Shown: positions 9,506-21,430 of the stretch, piece by piece | Layout: each line of letters starts with the position of its first letter | Position numbering within the stretch: position 1 is the first letter of the stretch | Assembly (NCBI GenBank): GCA_008508345.1 | Contig: QNGE01000757.1 | Coordinates: 101,004-165,003, forward strand | Reading direction: 5' to 3' | Length of the DNA stretch: 64,000 nucleotides | Source: Paragonimus westermani | Taxonomy: Eukaryota > Platyhelminthes > Trematoda > Plagiorchiida > Troglotrematidae | Made by a program: the position numbers and the translations under genes | The notes under the pieces: model-generated | The model's database searches: none | What the model was told of the DNA's origin: nothing | What the model saw: the letters and a program-made list of their open reading frames with translations, nothing else

Positions 9506-12500
9506 CTGCGGTTTTACTTCCCAGATCAATCACATTGATACTGACTTTACCGTGACAACCTTGTAACCCTAACGAGTATGCCAAGAAGTTAATTTAATCT
9601 TTATTGAATGACGTGCGTCATCTTCTTCTGTGTAATCATGCTGTTTGTTTAACCCAGTAGCCCTTTTTTAGTGGTGACTTTATTCCGTTCAGTTCTGCTT
9701 TTGATTTCTTGATCATCAACATAAAGAACACGTTTTATCATCCGGATTACTGTAGCTCATAAAATTGTCCCAACTTCCACTTTACAGTGTCAGATGCTAT
9801 CTGCTCAAAGCGTGCGAAAATTTTTCCAGTGTACCTTAATAAACACACATGCAACTCAAGTCCGGGGTGTGTAGGTAGTGCTGGATTGGCGTATACCTAA
9901 CCGTTTAAGTAGACAGAGTCCCGTTCAAGCACTAAACGATAGGTTATGAAGAGTGTACCTGCTACTCTTTGCTATTTTCAAATGTAGGGTCATGGATTTT
10001 CATGGACAACGTACGAAAGTCAGGCTTGTACACTGCATACCAAAACAGAACACACTCGGAGAAATATTCCAACTAGAGATGACACTAACGCTTTATGTCT
10101 GAAACCAGAGCAAGTAGTTTACCTCTTCTATAAGTGATGTACATGTGGCCAGACATTGTGTGTAGACAAAGGAAAACTGTTAAAAGGTCCACTACAGTCA
10201 ATCATTCACATGTGGTTATAAATGTTTGTGCTATTCAAATACGGCTGACGGCGTGCTCATTACCGCAAAATGACATGGAGCCACTCACAGAAGTAACGGA
10301 CTGATAAAACCAAAGCCATAAACGACGAACTGGTATTAAAGTACTCACAACAGAGGCTCTGGTTGACAGTGTACTGTCCTACATTCTTGAAATAAACACC
10401 TATTAGTAGGTCACGGTAAATGAATGTGGAGGCAACTCCAGTGAACCTTCACTAACTTAGACGAATGCGTCAAGAAAAGACATTTTACCCACACTAGTTA
10501 GTGCAAACCGTGAGCCATGGATTCCGCGGATGCTGGTGAGTACCAGACATAGCGACTACCCAACAAGCCTGTCAGAGAGAATATGATAAGCAAATATACA
10601 ACTGTAGCCTAATTATCACAGTGCAAATATAGGACTAGATGACACATATGTCACATTACAAATGTGAGAGTTCATCTCCCTTGAATACACCGGAATTGCA
10701 TCGTATACTTTGAAACCTTTTGCTCTGAGTAAAAAGCCGCCATCGTGATTGAGTTTTAAGCAACAGTCGTAGGATGGCACATAGAAGCCAGGTTGCAACT
10801 CATTCCTTAACACTCACACTGTCCCTCTGAAATAAACAGATCACCTTGCGATCATTACTTATCATCTATGAGCAAAAAAGCGTCCCCACCAAAATCAGAG
10901 CCATTCAGCATGTAATTCGTTTGTCTTAAAATAAAAACTGAGACTGTATGCAAACACAAAGCTGTCGAGAGTTGATTTGTCAACAAGCCGATTTTAAAAC
11001 TCTTTTTGTGCAATTTGTCAATAGTCACTGTCTATCGTGAGCGATGAAACACGCAAGGTGGAAATGGGAGAGTGAGAAGGTGTTATCATGAGGCTTTCCA
11101 TGTATTCGATTGGTTGAGGTGTTGGGAACATCTTTAAAATATTTAAAATAGTTGACTGATGAACGCATACTATTTCTTTTAAAGGTTTGTTTTATTTACA
11201 CATGTTATTCCTCTTTCGATAAAAGCCATTGGTTGACAGAAAAGACAACACACAGCATATATGTATTATGTTAAATTGACTTTGCGTTAAAAACTTACTT
11301 TGTGTGTTCAGCTTCACTTGATTTACTTCCACTAATGATACTACAACTGACACTTCCTAATTAAATGGCATATCAGAAGTCGTTCAATTCAAACGTGATT
11401 AAAATCCACATCCCATTCGCGATATGTTCGGGTATTAGTGAAGAACTATTACAAGAGTGAAACTCGACAGTAGTGGTTCTGTTCGCAAGGTGGCTTGCTG
11501 GAAAGTCCACATGAGTGCGAATGTTACAACTAGCTATCAGTAGTGTTTCATTAATACTCACAAAAGTCCTTATTAGCCATCGGTATCACGTTCTGTTGCT
11601 CCCCTGGTAAACCTGAATTCAAAACAACACGGTAAAATATGGACGTACTAATTGGATTAATCCCATTTTGAGATGAAATACGTTAGAATGATGACTTATT
11701 TTGTACATCGAAAGGGGACGGTTTCATTTAGAAACACTAAGGTAGTATGAATAAAACATGAACTGTGCAGGGCTGTTGTCTTTGATTACCACTTTCTTAA
11801 GTGCGAACTCTCCACTCTGGTTGGTGACCCTCTGGGTGACCTTTGTCGAATACCAGGGAGCCCCCAAAATGTAGATTTTTTCATAAACCGTCAAGTTTCT
11901 GATGAGTTCGCCTGAATGTAATCTATGTTTTCATTACCGTACGCAGCTGGACAAAATATGAGCAGTGCGATCAACATCAGCTGGTTTGGATGAGCATTTA
12001 CACACTAATCATTCTTTACATGCTGCCAACAGAAATGATGACCGGCGTCTGTTTTATCTGTCACAATTTCATCGAAAGTATCAGTTTCAGATAACCGAGC
12101 ATCTACAGTTCTATAATTCTCGCAAGTCTACTGTGAAGCTCATCTCAAGTATGCACTAGTGGATTGGAGTTGTGTTATAGAACGGGCTAATGCATGTAAC
12201 CATACGCACATTGTATCGATATATATGTGTACTGAAATGTAGAAGTTTTCAACCCTAACCCAAGACGTTGCAATCTTGGGATTACAAGTCTTCTTAGTGG
12301 ACAGCGTAGAGTGTGCACGTGTGTTCAAAAATTCAACGATGATGAAAAAAATATCACACTACCTCAACAACCGAACAAGTTACAGTCCAAGTTCGGACTG
12401 AACCGTTTAGTATGACTTCTAGGGAGCATCCTACAACAACTATTCACATGCGATAAGATGTAGTTTTCATGTTGTCCAAAACACTTCAGTATATTGGGTT

Positions 12501-13496
12501 GAAACCATTCACGAATATCGTTTTTCATACTACTGATTCGATTCCATCTGTAATCCTATAGAACGACAAAGTATTCGATGACGTCATGTCTGGCTTACAG
12601 GAATGCTGCCCGGACGAATGAGCGATATTCAACATAGGCCACGTCGACACGAAGAAGCAAACGATAACAGAACGTCAGCACTAACAACACGTTGCTTGAC
12701 TTACTTTGGGTGCAGGTGACTTCAACTCTAATGTGACGAGTCGTGAGCGGGAGCCCCATGATCATTTTATGTTTAGTTGCCGTTGGTTGATCGATCATCA
12801 CGGTCCCTAACCCATAATCATCCTTTCGTGTGTTGCATGATCTCCTGTAGTATTTTTCTCAACTACCCTCGTTCTACTCGCAAGCCGCTCGATGTTGCCC
12901 TTTGGCGCGCATTGATGCAAACGAGGAGCAACTGCCCTGCTGGTCATGTTACTAGCTTAATATTGCAAATTTCGATCGTCTTTATCACAAAAACTTTCAC
13001 ATTTATCGCAATTGACAGGGGCAGACCGACAGACCTATTCAGCTGCGGTTTGTGGTCAAAATCGCTTAGAGTTGATGCAAACACGGAGTATCTCATCAGA
13101 CCAGGTGCTGAAAGTTCATGAAAACGTTCGAAGATAGCATCAGATTATTTATGAAAAAAGCCATTTCCAGGTATGCTACCTCCTCGACTACTCTAGTGAT
13201 CACGTCGGTTTCACATGTAGTATATGGAATGGTGGACTACTGCAGCGTGTCGAGAGTGCCAGGGAAGTAAACCTTGATATTCAACAAGCCGAAATTAGTC
13301 TCTTATGTTGTAAGTCAGCGAAGAACAGATCTCCTCAGTCGTACAACGTATTAGTTGCACGTACAGTCAGCCCTCCCATAATTTTTACATCAAGCAGGAA
13401 ATACGACGAAAACTTGTAAATGATCAGTCATAAAGTCTGTCTGCAACCTTTATTTAAAATGCCCCGGTCCATCCACTGTGCCTCCACAATGACTAA
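9506..13496. other. Unassigned sequence
   Basis: No gene or repeat recognised in these 4 kb. Frames are short and scattered on both strands. Confidence 0.4.
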
Positions 13497-13518
13497 ACAC
13501 ACACACACACACACACAC
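13497..13518. repeat. (AC)n microsatellite
   Basis: An uninterrupted AC dinucleotide run of 11 units, about 30 bp upstream of an orphan PLE tail. Confidence 0.97.
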
Positions 13519-13550
13519 GATGTTTCATTTTACGAGAACCTATTCAGACC

Positions 13551-13640
13551 AACACTCCTGAAGAGGGCCACCCGAGGTGGTTGAAACGTAGAGTATTACA
13601 ACTTGCTCGTAACGTTGTTATTCCAAATCTGTTTATCTAT
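13551..13640 (+). mobile_element. Orphan PLE 3' tail with hammerhead-like core
   Basis: About 90 bp nearly identical to the 3' tail of the PLE at 43651-43740, ending at the same AATCTGTTTATC. It keeps CTGAAGA (13558-13564), a stem closed by CCACC/GGTGG around CGA, and GAAAC (13583-13587): the order of a hammerhead core. No PLE coding sequence lies upstream, only the AC run, so this is an extreme 5' truncation, a usual outcome for PLE insertion. Confidence 0.85.
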
Positions 13641-14765
13641 TCAGATCATAGTCAACAGTGCCGAAGTTTTTCTTGCTTTGGTTTTTGCGTGTCGCTGATG
13701 CCGTAAAGTCGTTGATACATCAAATGTAGAAAAGTACTGAAATTGCGTGAAAATAACAGATAAGGAAAATCAAGATAAGCAGTGATCTGTGAATGACAGA
13801 TTTCGTGGAGTATTGTTGTGTTAATTGTCTTCATGGTGATGGCAAGCCTGAACCAGTCATTAACAGTCAGGACGGGTGTCTTGTGAGGACAATGAAATGA
13901 TAATTGATTGCTGAAGGACACAAGCTGTGTGAGCTCAGCAACCACCTATATATTACGACGATTCATACTTAGCGTGAGGATTCACTCCAAGCAACATGTG
14001 TCAAACGGGTTGTGAGACGACATATGTAACGAATAGTTAGGAGAAATTTAATCACCTGGATGGGTGAGCGCCGAGTTGAACATCGTGATGCTGACATGTT
14101 GGAGACAAGGGGTCAGACATTTACGGTGTATTTGATACACATGGTTGGCGGCATCCGATTCGGACTGGCCTGTCACAGTGACCGAAGCCAAAAGACGCCT
14201 GCGGTTAAACATCACCGCGTTTGGCTTGCGCTGCACTGCTTGCGGTTGCACTCACACACCATGTATCCAGTGTAAAACCGAAAGAATAAGACTAGGAGAC
14301 GTGTGAGTGAGGTCTCTGTGCCCAGCCGGCCAATGCTGGCTAGCCAATTGATTGACTAACACGAAACTTAAGCACTTATATCTCGAAATCAGCAGATACT
14401 TCAATGGTAGGATGTAAGCCTGGAAAAGAATATTGAGGATATAATGCAGGAATCAGCTCAGTATAGAAGCGCATGTCAGTGGACAGTAGGGAGGGTAGGA
14501 GGAAAAATGAAATTCAAGGTGGGACTGGAAGGAACCAGAGAGAACGTTCACTAGACAGTACACCAACAAAGCTGAGGGTGAGGAAGGGTAAGAGGCCACA
14601 GGTATATAGGTTTTTGAAAATGTGGACGGATGAGTTTCAAACGACGTTGGTCGTTGGTTGACGTGGAGAAGAAAAAAGTGGATATAATTGATATAACCTA
14701 CTAGACCCCCAACGTACTCACTGTTTCTTGGTCGACGGTGTACTATGAGTAGGTTGATGACCGAA
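13641..14765. other. Unassigned, possibly 3' UTR of the next retrotransposon
   Basis: No gene recognised. The part next to 14766 lies directly downstream, on the minus strand, of the non-LTR C-terminus at 14766-15560 and may be its 3' untranslated region. Frames at 14048-14275 overlap on both strands without motifs. Confidence 0.35.
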
Positions 14766-15680
14766 TCATCCCAAACGGCCAGCGCATTCGCGGCCGTATA
14801 CATCACAACCCCGTATATTCATGCCATCATAACTCACGGCACCGATGGTTCCCTTGAATACCGAGCGCTTCACTTCAAGGCAGCGCAATAATTTCCCAGT
14901 GAACTTGCGGATGCTGGTCTGGACCATACTTCTCCAAGCTATCCGGTTAAACTCCAACTCATCCCAACATCCAAAACCAATGTTATAGCTCGAAAGACTC
15001 ATCAGAATAACATCCTGGTGTCTCCGCTTCTGACCACCGACATTTCGCCTAGCTGACTTCGGTTGTCCACACAGCAACTGCTTTGGAATCCAGCCATCGC
15101 CCATCCGATGGGTGCGACCTAGACGGCAAAGCTGATTCAATATCAGCAGAGCTTCCATCCAGTCCATTTCCGTTTACCACAGTACGTCGACGTTTGGAAC
15201 CATGTCCTACCACTGATTACGCAAGACGTGTTCCGGACTGCAGATGGAAACGACTCAGATAGCACGCGTTCCACTGATACACTGTTCAGTTTTCATTGCC
15301 GTACAGCAGTACAGACAGCACCTATGGGTGGTAGACACAGAAATTTGCAGACTTCCTCAGACTGTGGTTCCTCCGGACACTTCCCTCAACACTTACGAAA
15401 GCAACACTAACCTTAGCCACATGACGTCGTAACTCGCAGTCCGCAGTAAGATCTTTGGACAGACTGCCACCCAAGTAGCACGAATGCTGATAACCTCTCC
15501 ATCGATGCAAATATCAGGCGCAAGTGCAGGAAAATCAGATCAACCCCGAAAAGGCTGAAAAAAGGAAGGTGTCTTACCTGTACTGATATCCAGTTCAAAC
15601 TTGGTTGCTGCGGTTGTGAAAGTCGTGGCCAGTTGCTCAAGTCAGTCTTCACTGTGCGAACAACGCGCACAGGGAACACA
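14766..15680 (-). mobile_element. Non-LTR retrotransposon 3' fragment, second family
   Basis: The frame 15167-14766 (minus) reads LGRTHRMGDGWIPKQLLCGQ, then GFGCWDELEFNRIAWRSMVQ and GRECAGRLG. This follows the C-terminal end of a trematode non-LTR family: the GH.HRMGD.RIPKQLLYG segment, a CWE.LA.DR.AWR segment, and a terminal Cys/His knuckle usually of the form C..CGR.CASRLGL. Here the knuckle has lost its first cysteine pair. Upstream (to about 15560) broken frames keep PDICIDGEV and VLRNQW before it. It differs from the 3-6 kb element and has only its RT end. Several stops mark it as dead. Confidence 0.88.
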
Positions 15681-15809
15681 CGAGGCCTTCTTGAACACGC
15701 ATTACATACAACAAAGTTACCCTGAGCTACTTATAAGACAGCCCACGACGATATGTCTCAGTCATTAAGAAAATTGTAGGTTTAATTGATCGTTTGTTTT
15801 CGTGAACAG

Positions 15810-15960
15810 CGGACTTACTAGAAGCGCTTTAGTAATCTGGCGTGATCGGACAACAGAGTGTAAATGTCGTATGGATTGTACTGTACCAAGAATTGTGGAA
15901 GATAACCGGTGCGGTGTGAATTGTCACGGGCACGTTAAAACGAACTTGTCATTTGCTCAG
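15810..15960 (+). CDS. Candidate exon, Cys-rich (weakly Kazal-like)
   Basis: An open frame bounded by a pyrimidine-rich acceptor-like site (TTTGTTTTCGTGAACAG ending 15809) and a donor-like CAG|GTATGC after 15960. It encodes about 50 residues with ECKCRMDC followed by CGVNCHGHVKTNLSFAQ. The spacing of cysteines and the CG.N...N.L..A pattern recall follistatin/Kazal modules of secreted proteins, but the fit is imperfect. No partner exon is identified. It could equally be a chance frame. Confidence 0.3.
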
Positions 15961-18509
15961 GTATGCTTTAATTGCTTCAAACTTTACTTTACCAAGCCCG
16001 GGGGCCAATATCATTGCTTATTCCACTTCAAAATATTTTCCTGTTACGCAACACTTCCTCTTCGCTACATGCAAGACACACTTGACCAAGCTAGTAGATT
16101 TATTATAATCATGCTTCCTGTGGACTCTGATTCTAACAGTGGGCTTCTAAGCACGTGAAGATAAGTCGTAAATATATGCAGGAAATATTTGATCAAAGAA
16201 AAGCAGAATTGCATTGGTGGAAAAAACATTTATCGATCTTTCAATTCATTTACCACAGTCCAGACCAGATGAACTTCATCGAAACAAGCGCGTATGTTTC
16301 CTCACACACGTTCATTTTCAGCAAGCATTTATCCTACTTCCATTTGAACCACATCTTGGGTGAATGAAGTCAGACAAAATTGTTCTTCAAACTCACAAGG
16401 ATTGCTGTACAATGTGATGTTCATAAGGTCTAGACTAACTTGGGTGGTGAGGTCAACCTAAGAGGGGGAAAACTGCAAATCTGAGGACGGAAACAAAATA
16501 CAAGACGAGAGGTTGACGAACGTGAAAATATAGGCGAACTTTTCAGCTGATATCCAGATCTGATTAGGTGCGTTTTTCTGAATGTCAGTCAAAAAACAGG
16601 CAAAACAGAATAGATTTCAATCCGGCTATTTTATGTTACGAGTAAACTGTCCAGTTGTGATTTCCAGTCACATCCAAATTAACTATATAGCGATAACTTC
16701 AAACTAAAAACAACATGTGTGTCCACTCACATCTGGCGATGAATCACTCAATTGTGAACAATTTCTACTTCAGTGGTAGTGTATGAGATTCCACATAACA
16801 CTCGAGGAGATAAATTCGAGTGGTTTGAAGACTAAACGGTAGAGTGTTTCACCAAATAGCATTAGAATGCGTATTTATAATTGTTGTGTTTCTAAACGGT
16901 AAGAAAGTTCCTGGGTTGCCTAATTTCAACCAGCTTGTCTGTGAAGTATTTCGTGCATTTTGATAACAACAGAGTGTAAGCCTAGCAGCATTAGTTATGT
17001 GCCAACGATAGAGGTTTGAGTCTACATGGCACTATCGTTGAATATTCCGTGGGTAGAGACAAGTTTCGACAAAACATAACCTTAACACTTCCGAAAGGAA
17101 GCCTTTTCCAACATTCATGCCCTGGCGTGATTAAATCTACTCGAACGGAATGTGGCTATCTGCTGACGAAACATGGAAACACTTAATTTTACACTGGATG
17201 AAGTTTGCTACTTCTGTCAACCGCGTTGAAATCGAGTTATTTAGTAGTGGTGTTTTTCAAGTGCTTAGGTGATTCTCACACCAGGGCTTAGTCACTGATG
17301 GTTTTGTTCACATTTATCCTTATGTCACAATTTCACTTCCTTTGATTTTCGCTGGCTTTGGAATGGTCACCTGAAACACCAAACCCGTAGCTTACACTGG
17401 AAAACTCCGTACAGTCAATACTGGCATATTGCAGTCAGTTATTTCCAGAACACAGTTTTGTGTACGAATGTATGAGTTTCGGTCAGCATGTGTGTAGGCT
17501 AGATTGGATACTAGCACGACAGTTCGATTTTGCGATTCAGACCAGTTCACCTTGAAACAACTCACTTGCAACTAGGTGTAAAGCAATAGGATGGAAGAAA
17601 TTTTGTCAGTGTTTGGCTACCGATGCACGCCATGCCCGAGAAGAAACTGAAACCATGTACACCGCTTGGTTTTAAATGAAAACGACACAATAGTGTATAG
17701 ACGATTTTTTTTTCGACAATGCAGATAAAATGCGCAAACAATTTCAGGATTGTGAAGAAACGACCTCTGGGAAACGACTCAAATAACTCATAGTGAACGT
17801 TTGGTTTTTCGAAGGTAACGTACTGAGAATCTGACGAGGGATCATTTCTCCATCTGATGAAATACCCTGTTAAACGGAGGCCCAGTTAGGATGCCTTGTT
17901 GTTAGGCCTAGGTTACAAAATGGTTTTTGTAAGACAGTTACCAGGATGATAAGTCAAAAATCAAACGAAGCAATATTGTTACATTTCCTATCGTCACCCT
18001 CGTGAAGGTGTTATTTTGTCGTACCACCATACTTTGTACAGTCTTTACCATATCTCTGTTTGGTTATCAGCTCACCCGACGATAAACAGTTAGCGTGTTA
18101 CGTGAATTTACTGTTCACGAAAACTATGGTTCGATAAGCGCATCAGAACAATGTCTATGTTTGACTGCTAAAGGGGTAACGTGTGTCCATCACGTGAACT
18201 GTCGGTTTTCGACATTACGTCTGAATGTCATGATGAGGAACAAGAAAACGGACCAGTAAACATTTATGGGCGCAACAGATTAGTAGAAATAACTGCCTGT
18301 AGGAAATGTCTGTCAGTTAAAAAGAGGGGCTACAGTATGGCAATTAGGTAAGCTCGGGGAAGTATTGATGCATCATGTATAATAGCACAATTGCGAAGGC
18401 AGAACCGGCTAACAAGAAGAAACAGCATAACGTTAAAACAAACGGAAATAGTGGACTGGTTACAGCAACGGTAATAGACATTTAAGCAAAGCAGAATTAT
18501 TTTCAAGCT
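15961..18509. other. Unassigned sequence
   Basis: No gene or repeat recognised; only short frames. Confidence 0.4.
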
Positions 18510-18900
18510 GACCATTACTCACATTTGATCGCAGCCTCCGCATTCAGATAGACTTTCCAGTCAACCGGTGTCTTTCGAAAAGAAGCACTAGACTCGAGTT
18601 TCGCTCGCATTAGAGCTCATCAGTTATGCATATCCTTGCCACGGCCAGGATTTGAACTCCGGCCATTCGAATGATGAGGCAAGCGTGTTCACCACTGCGC
18701 CATTGACCTTACATTAAGCACGACCGAATTATCAAATCTGAACGTTCAGCCACTCTCGCTTGTGAGCAATGATCGGGTTGCCCGATCGTCCTAAGAGAGA
18801 AGACACAGTAACTTTCATGTTAACTCTAGTTGATAACCCCGCGATTAGGACTTCCGAGACAGGTAGAGATCACTGAAGTCATTAAACCTTCAAGGGGATA
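18510..18900 (-). mobile_element. tRNA-derived SINE with hammerhead ribozyme (SM-alpha-like)
   Basis: A well preserved copy on the minus strand, nearly identical over its length to the 58.15 kb copy. From the minus-strand 5' side it has a leader (about 18900-18710), a tRNA-like head with box A and a box B reading GAGTTCAAATCC, the hammerhead at 18629-18585, and a tail ending near 18510. Beyond the tail the flank keeps TTATTTTCAAG, the inner part of the terminal inverted repeat seen at 18911-19028. Pol III transcription from the internal boxes is expected by analogy with other tRNA-derived SINEs. Confidence 0.88.
18585..18629 (-). ncRNA. Hammerhead ribozyme in SINE
   Basis: Minus-strand order: GCATAA (stem I) - CTGATGA - GCTC/TAATGC/GAGC (stem II, 4 bp) - GAAA - CTCGAG (short stem III) - TC (cleavage dinucleotide) - TAGTGC (stem I return). 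All core boxes are canonical. Stem I has one A-A mismatch; the other five pairs form, one as G-U. This is the short-stem-III architecture known for schistosome SM-alpha hammerheads. Confidence 0.85.
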
Positions 18901-18908
18901 TTCTAGAT

Positions 18909-19030
18909 TACTAATGAGTAGTCGGGGGTTTGGTTTATTTTCAAGTTGAATATCTGAATGCGAAGGCTGCTATCAAGTGTGAGTTATGGTCAACTTCAAA
19001 ACAAACGAAATCCCTGACTACTCATCAGTA
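18909..19030. mobile_element. MITE-like palindrome with about 40-bp TIR and TA flanks
   Basis: The left arm CTAATGAGTAGTCGGGGG...TTTATTTTCAAGTTG (18911-18948) is the reverse complement, with few mismatches, of the right arm CAACTTCAAAAC...CTGACTACTCATCAG (ending 19028). Both ends are bordered by TA (18909-18910 and 19029-19030), as in TA-target elements. Between the arms lies only a SINE-tail stub (CTGAATGCGAAGGCTGC). The same right arm ends the 58.2 kb composite. It may be an internally deleted form of that composite. Confidence 0.6.
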
Positions 19031-20335
19031 AAGTGGAATTAGTCTTCGAAAAAACTTCAAAGCTAATTCGAGGAGCCGAGAGACCAACAATTACGAATTA
19101 GTTTTTCCTTGAGAAAATTTAAGGATATTATTATGACACAAATTTCACATCACAAGTTCTGATTTTATGGCTCATGCAATAATTAAAGAACTTGCTTTTC
19201 CTGTAATCCAACCATGAAAAACCCCTAACAAAATATAGCCCGGGTAAACAATAACAAAAGCCTCAGCAACAACAACAACAAACAACAACAACAACGTAGC
19301 ATCAACAGATACGACGACTATGCTAATTAGCACAGAGAACACGGTTGCGTGCGTGCAACAACACAACGGAATATATATTTCACAACCTAAAAAGGAAAGC
19401 GCGAACAAATTGGAATGTTCGAACAAAGCAATGTTCGCTACAACACACGCGCTTTTGAGCACAGTTCGTGAGTCCACTACACTGTGAGTGAAGTTTGTCT
19501 ATAGTCCTTTGTTTCCTATCAGTCAAGTTACCTTCCAACGGATTGAATGCTGTACACCAATACGAAACTGTTGATGTCAACTAAGAATAACAAGTTGACT
19601 ATTGCAGTTAGTCAAGGGAAACCAACAAATCTGAATACACACCTGTTCATGTGCCGTAATTGGGCGTATGGTTGGAGTACTCGTGTAAAACAGCACAACG
19701 GATAATTTTGGGACGGGGAAATCGAGGGAAATACAAAGTAATGCGAGCAAGCGAAACTAAGGCTAAAGGCTTCAAATAGGTTTGATTTAAAAAAAATAAC
19801 CTTATGCATTATTTCGGATATGGTCAACAACACATTAGCGATTGTGCCATTCTGTTCCACGTCAAGGGATCAAAGACCTTTCAGTGGGTATAAATATTTA
19901 GACAACCGAACAATGTGTATATAGTTACAGTGACGTCACTACTAACGTTAATGATATAACTGCTTCTGTGGTACTCAAAATTTACACTGGTCCATCTGAG
20001 CAGCCAGAAAGTGATAACACACTCGTTAGCAAATCTCCCGTCCGGGTGAACTCCTCCTACACAAATCTTCAACATCGCCGTCACACATGATGTTCTGATA
20101 CAGGTGTCAGCTTATTTAAAAGTGCTTCTGAACAAAAACTCTAAGACGTTCCTCGATTATGAAGTGGTGAAGTGTTTAATACAAATTTCATTAATATCAA
20201 AAGAACGTTTCTAAACTATCATTTTACTGTGGTAGAAGCTCGTGTTATCTGGTAGCAAATTCCACCTAAGCTAAACCAGGGGCTATCTCAGTAACAGAAA
20301 ATTGGGGAATTACCCGGTCATACATTAAACGTAAC
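19031..20335. other. Unassigned sequence with (CAA)n
   Basis: No gene recognised. An imperfect CAA-repeat lies at 19266-19295. Confidence 0.5.
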
Positions 20336-20540
20336 TCACATTTGATTGCAGCCTTTGCATTTAAGTGAAATTTTTGATTAGTCAACTTGAACAAGAAGCA
20401 CTATACTCGGATTTTGCTCTTCTTAGGGCTTATCATTGATGCACACCTTCTCTCAGACCTCGTGACAGTACACTGAGTGGGACGGTATTGAGCACACCGT
20501 CATGGACAGGTCAGGATAATAAACTTAACAGTTCTGTACG
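20336..20540 (-). mobile_element. Eroded SINE copy
   Basis: The tail (ACTCACATTTGATTGCAGCC) and the region matching the hammerhead are recognisable on the minus strand. The core is lost: CUGAUGA has become AUGAUAA and GAAA has become AAAA. The head region is only faintly tRNA-like. Confidence 0.6.
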
Positions 20541-20687
20541 CATTTAACAAAAACAATATCAAGTTCAGTTCCTGTTAACTAGAGGGAAAAAACTGATTTA
20601 TTAAAGCAAGAACTGGGAAAGATACAAATCCTACTGGGGAGAAATGGTTATTCAAATCAATTTACCACTTCGACTATAACGGCCAAA

Positions 20688-21126
20688 TTGACTCACGACG
20701 TAACATTCGCTGCTGAAAGGAAAGAGATGTTTATACGACTCCGGCTTAAAGAGAGTACTGTAGCAGACCCACGTAATCGCTTTATCTGCCGATTGCTTAG
20801 ACGTACCTTCCAACCTACAACTGTGAGAAGATTATTCAATATACCGTCCCTATTAAGACTGAACCTGAAAGGATATCTACCGGTCCACGATTGTTTTTAT
20901 ACTACGGTTGTACTGCAGTTTACGTTGGTCGTGTTACCTGGCGCCTGTCAAAATGGACCACGAAACATCATTCAGTTTGGATCGGAACCGGATACCACAA
21001 GTCATTGTTGCACGCCTCGCCGATACAAACCATTACATAAACGATATCAAAACAATCCGGGATGAACACCAAGTTGTTACCACTAAAATAATGAAACAGT
21101 TAGTTGGTTCGACTAATATGAATTGA
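20688..21126 (+). pseudogene. PLE endonuclease (GIY-YIG) end, second PLE family
   Basis: The frame from 20688 reads FNIPSLLRLNLKGYLPVHDC, the segment preceding the GIY-YIG domain in one trematode PLE type. A shift near 20905 then moves the domain to another frame: AVYVGRVTWRLSKW (normally Y.GRTTR.LS.RI), then LADTNHYINDIKTI in the third frame. At least two frameshifts mark it as dead. The missing C-terminus of the same PLE type is seen in the 5.4-6.2 kb array. It differs from the PLE at 42-43.7 kb. Confidence 0.68.
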
Positions 21127-21430
21127 ACATCACATACAAGTGATCGCAGCTGTTGCACGTAGACAGACTTTTCAGTCAGATTCTTTGGGTCTTGTTTTTA
21201 TTATCGGTTGTCAATAGTGCATGTGTTTACCACTATCTGGAATAGATAACCGGCCACGAAAGTATCATGAAAGCGTGACCGGAGTTTTAATCCCGGCTGT
21301 GGTAATGATACGTACCAATGACGAACCGTAATATGAGTAAAACTCGAGTCTGGTGTTTCTTTCAAAAACAGGCTGATAGAAAGGTCTATCTGAACGCGAA
21401 GGCTGTGATCAATTGTGAGTGACCTTTAGG
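21125..21430. mobile_element. Eroded SINE copies in inverted order
   Basis: A minus-strand SINE tail at about 21130-21185 (AAGTGATCGCAGCTGTTGC) is followed by a plus-strand body at 21265-21425. The latter has a box B-like GAGTTTTAATCCC and keeps AAAACTCGAGTCTGGTG from the ribozyme. This repeats, in decayed form, the tail-out inverted layout of the 58.2 kb composite. Confidence 0.6.
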
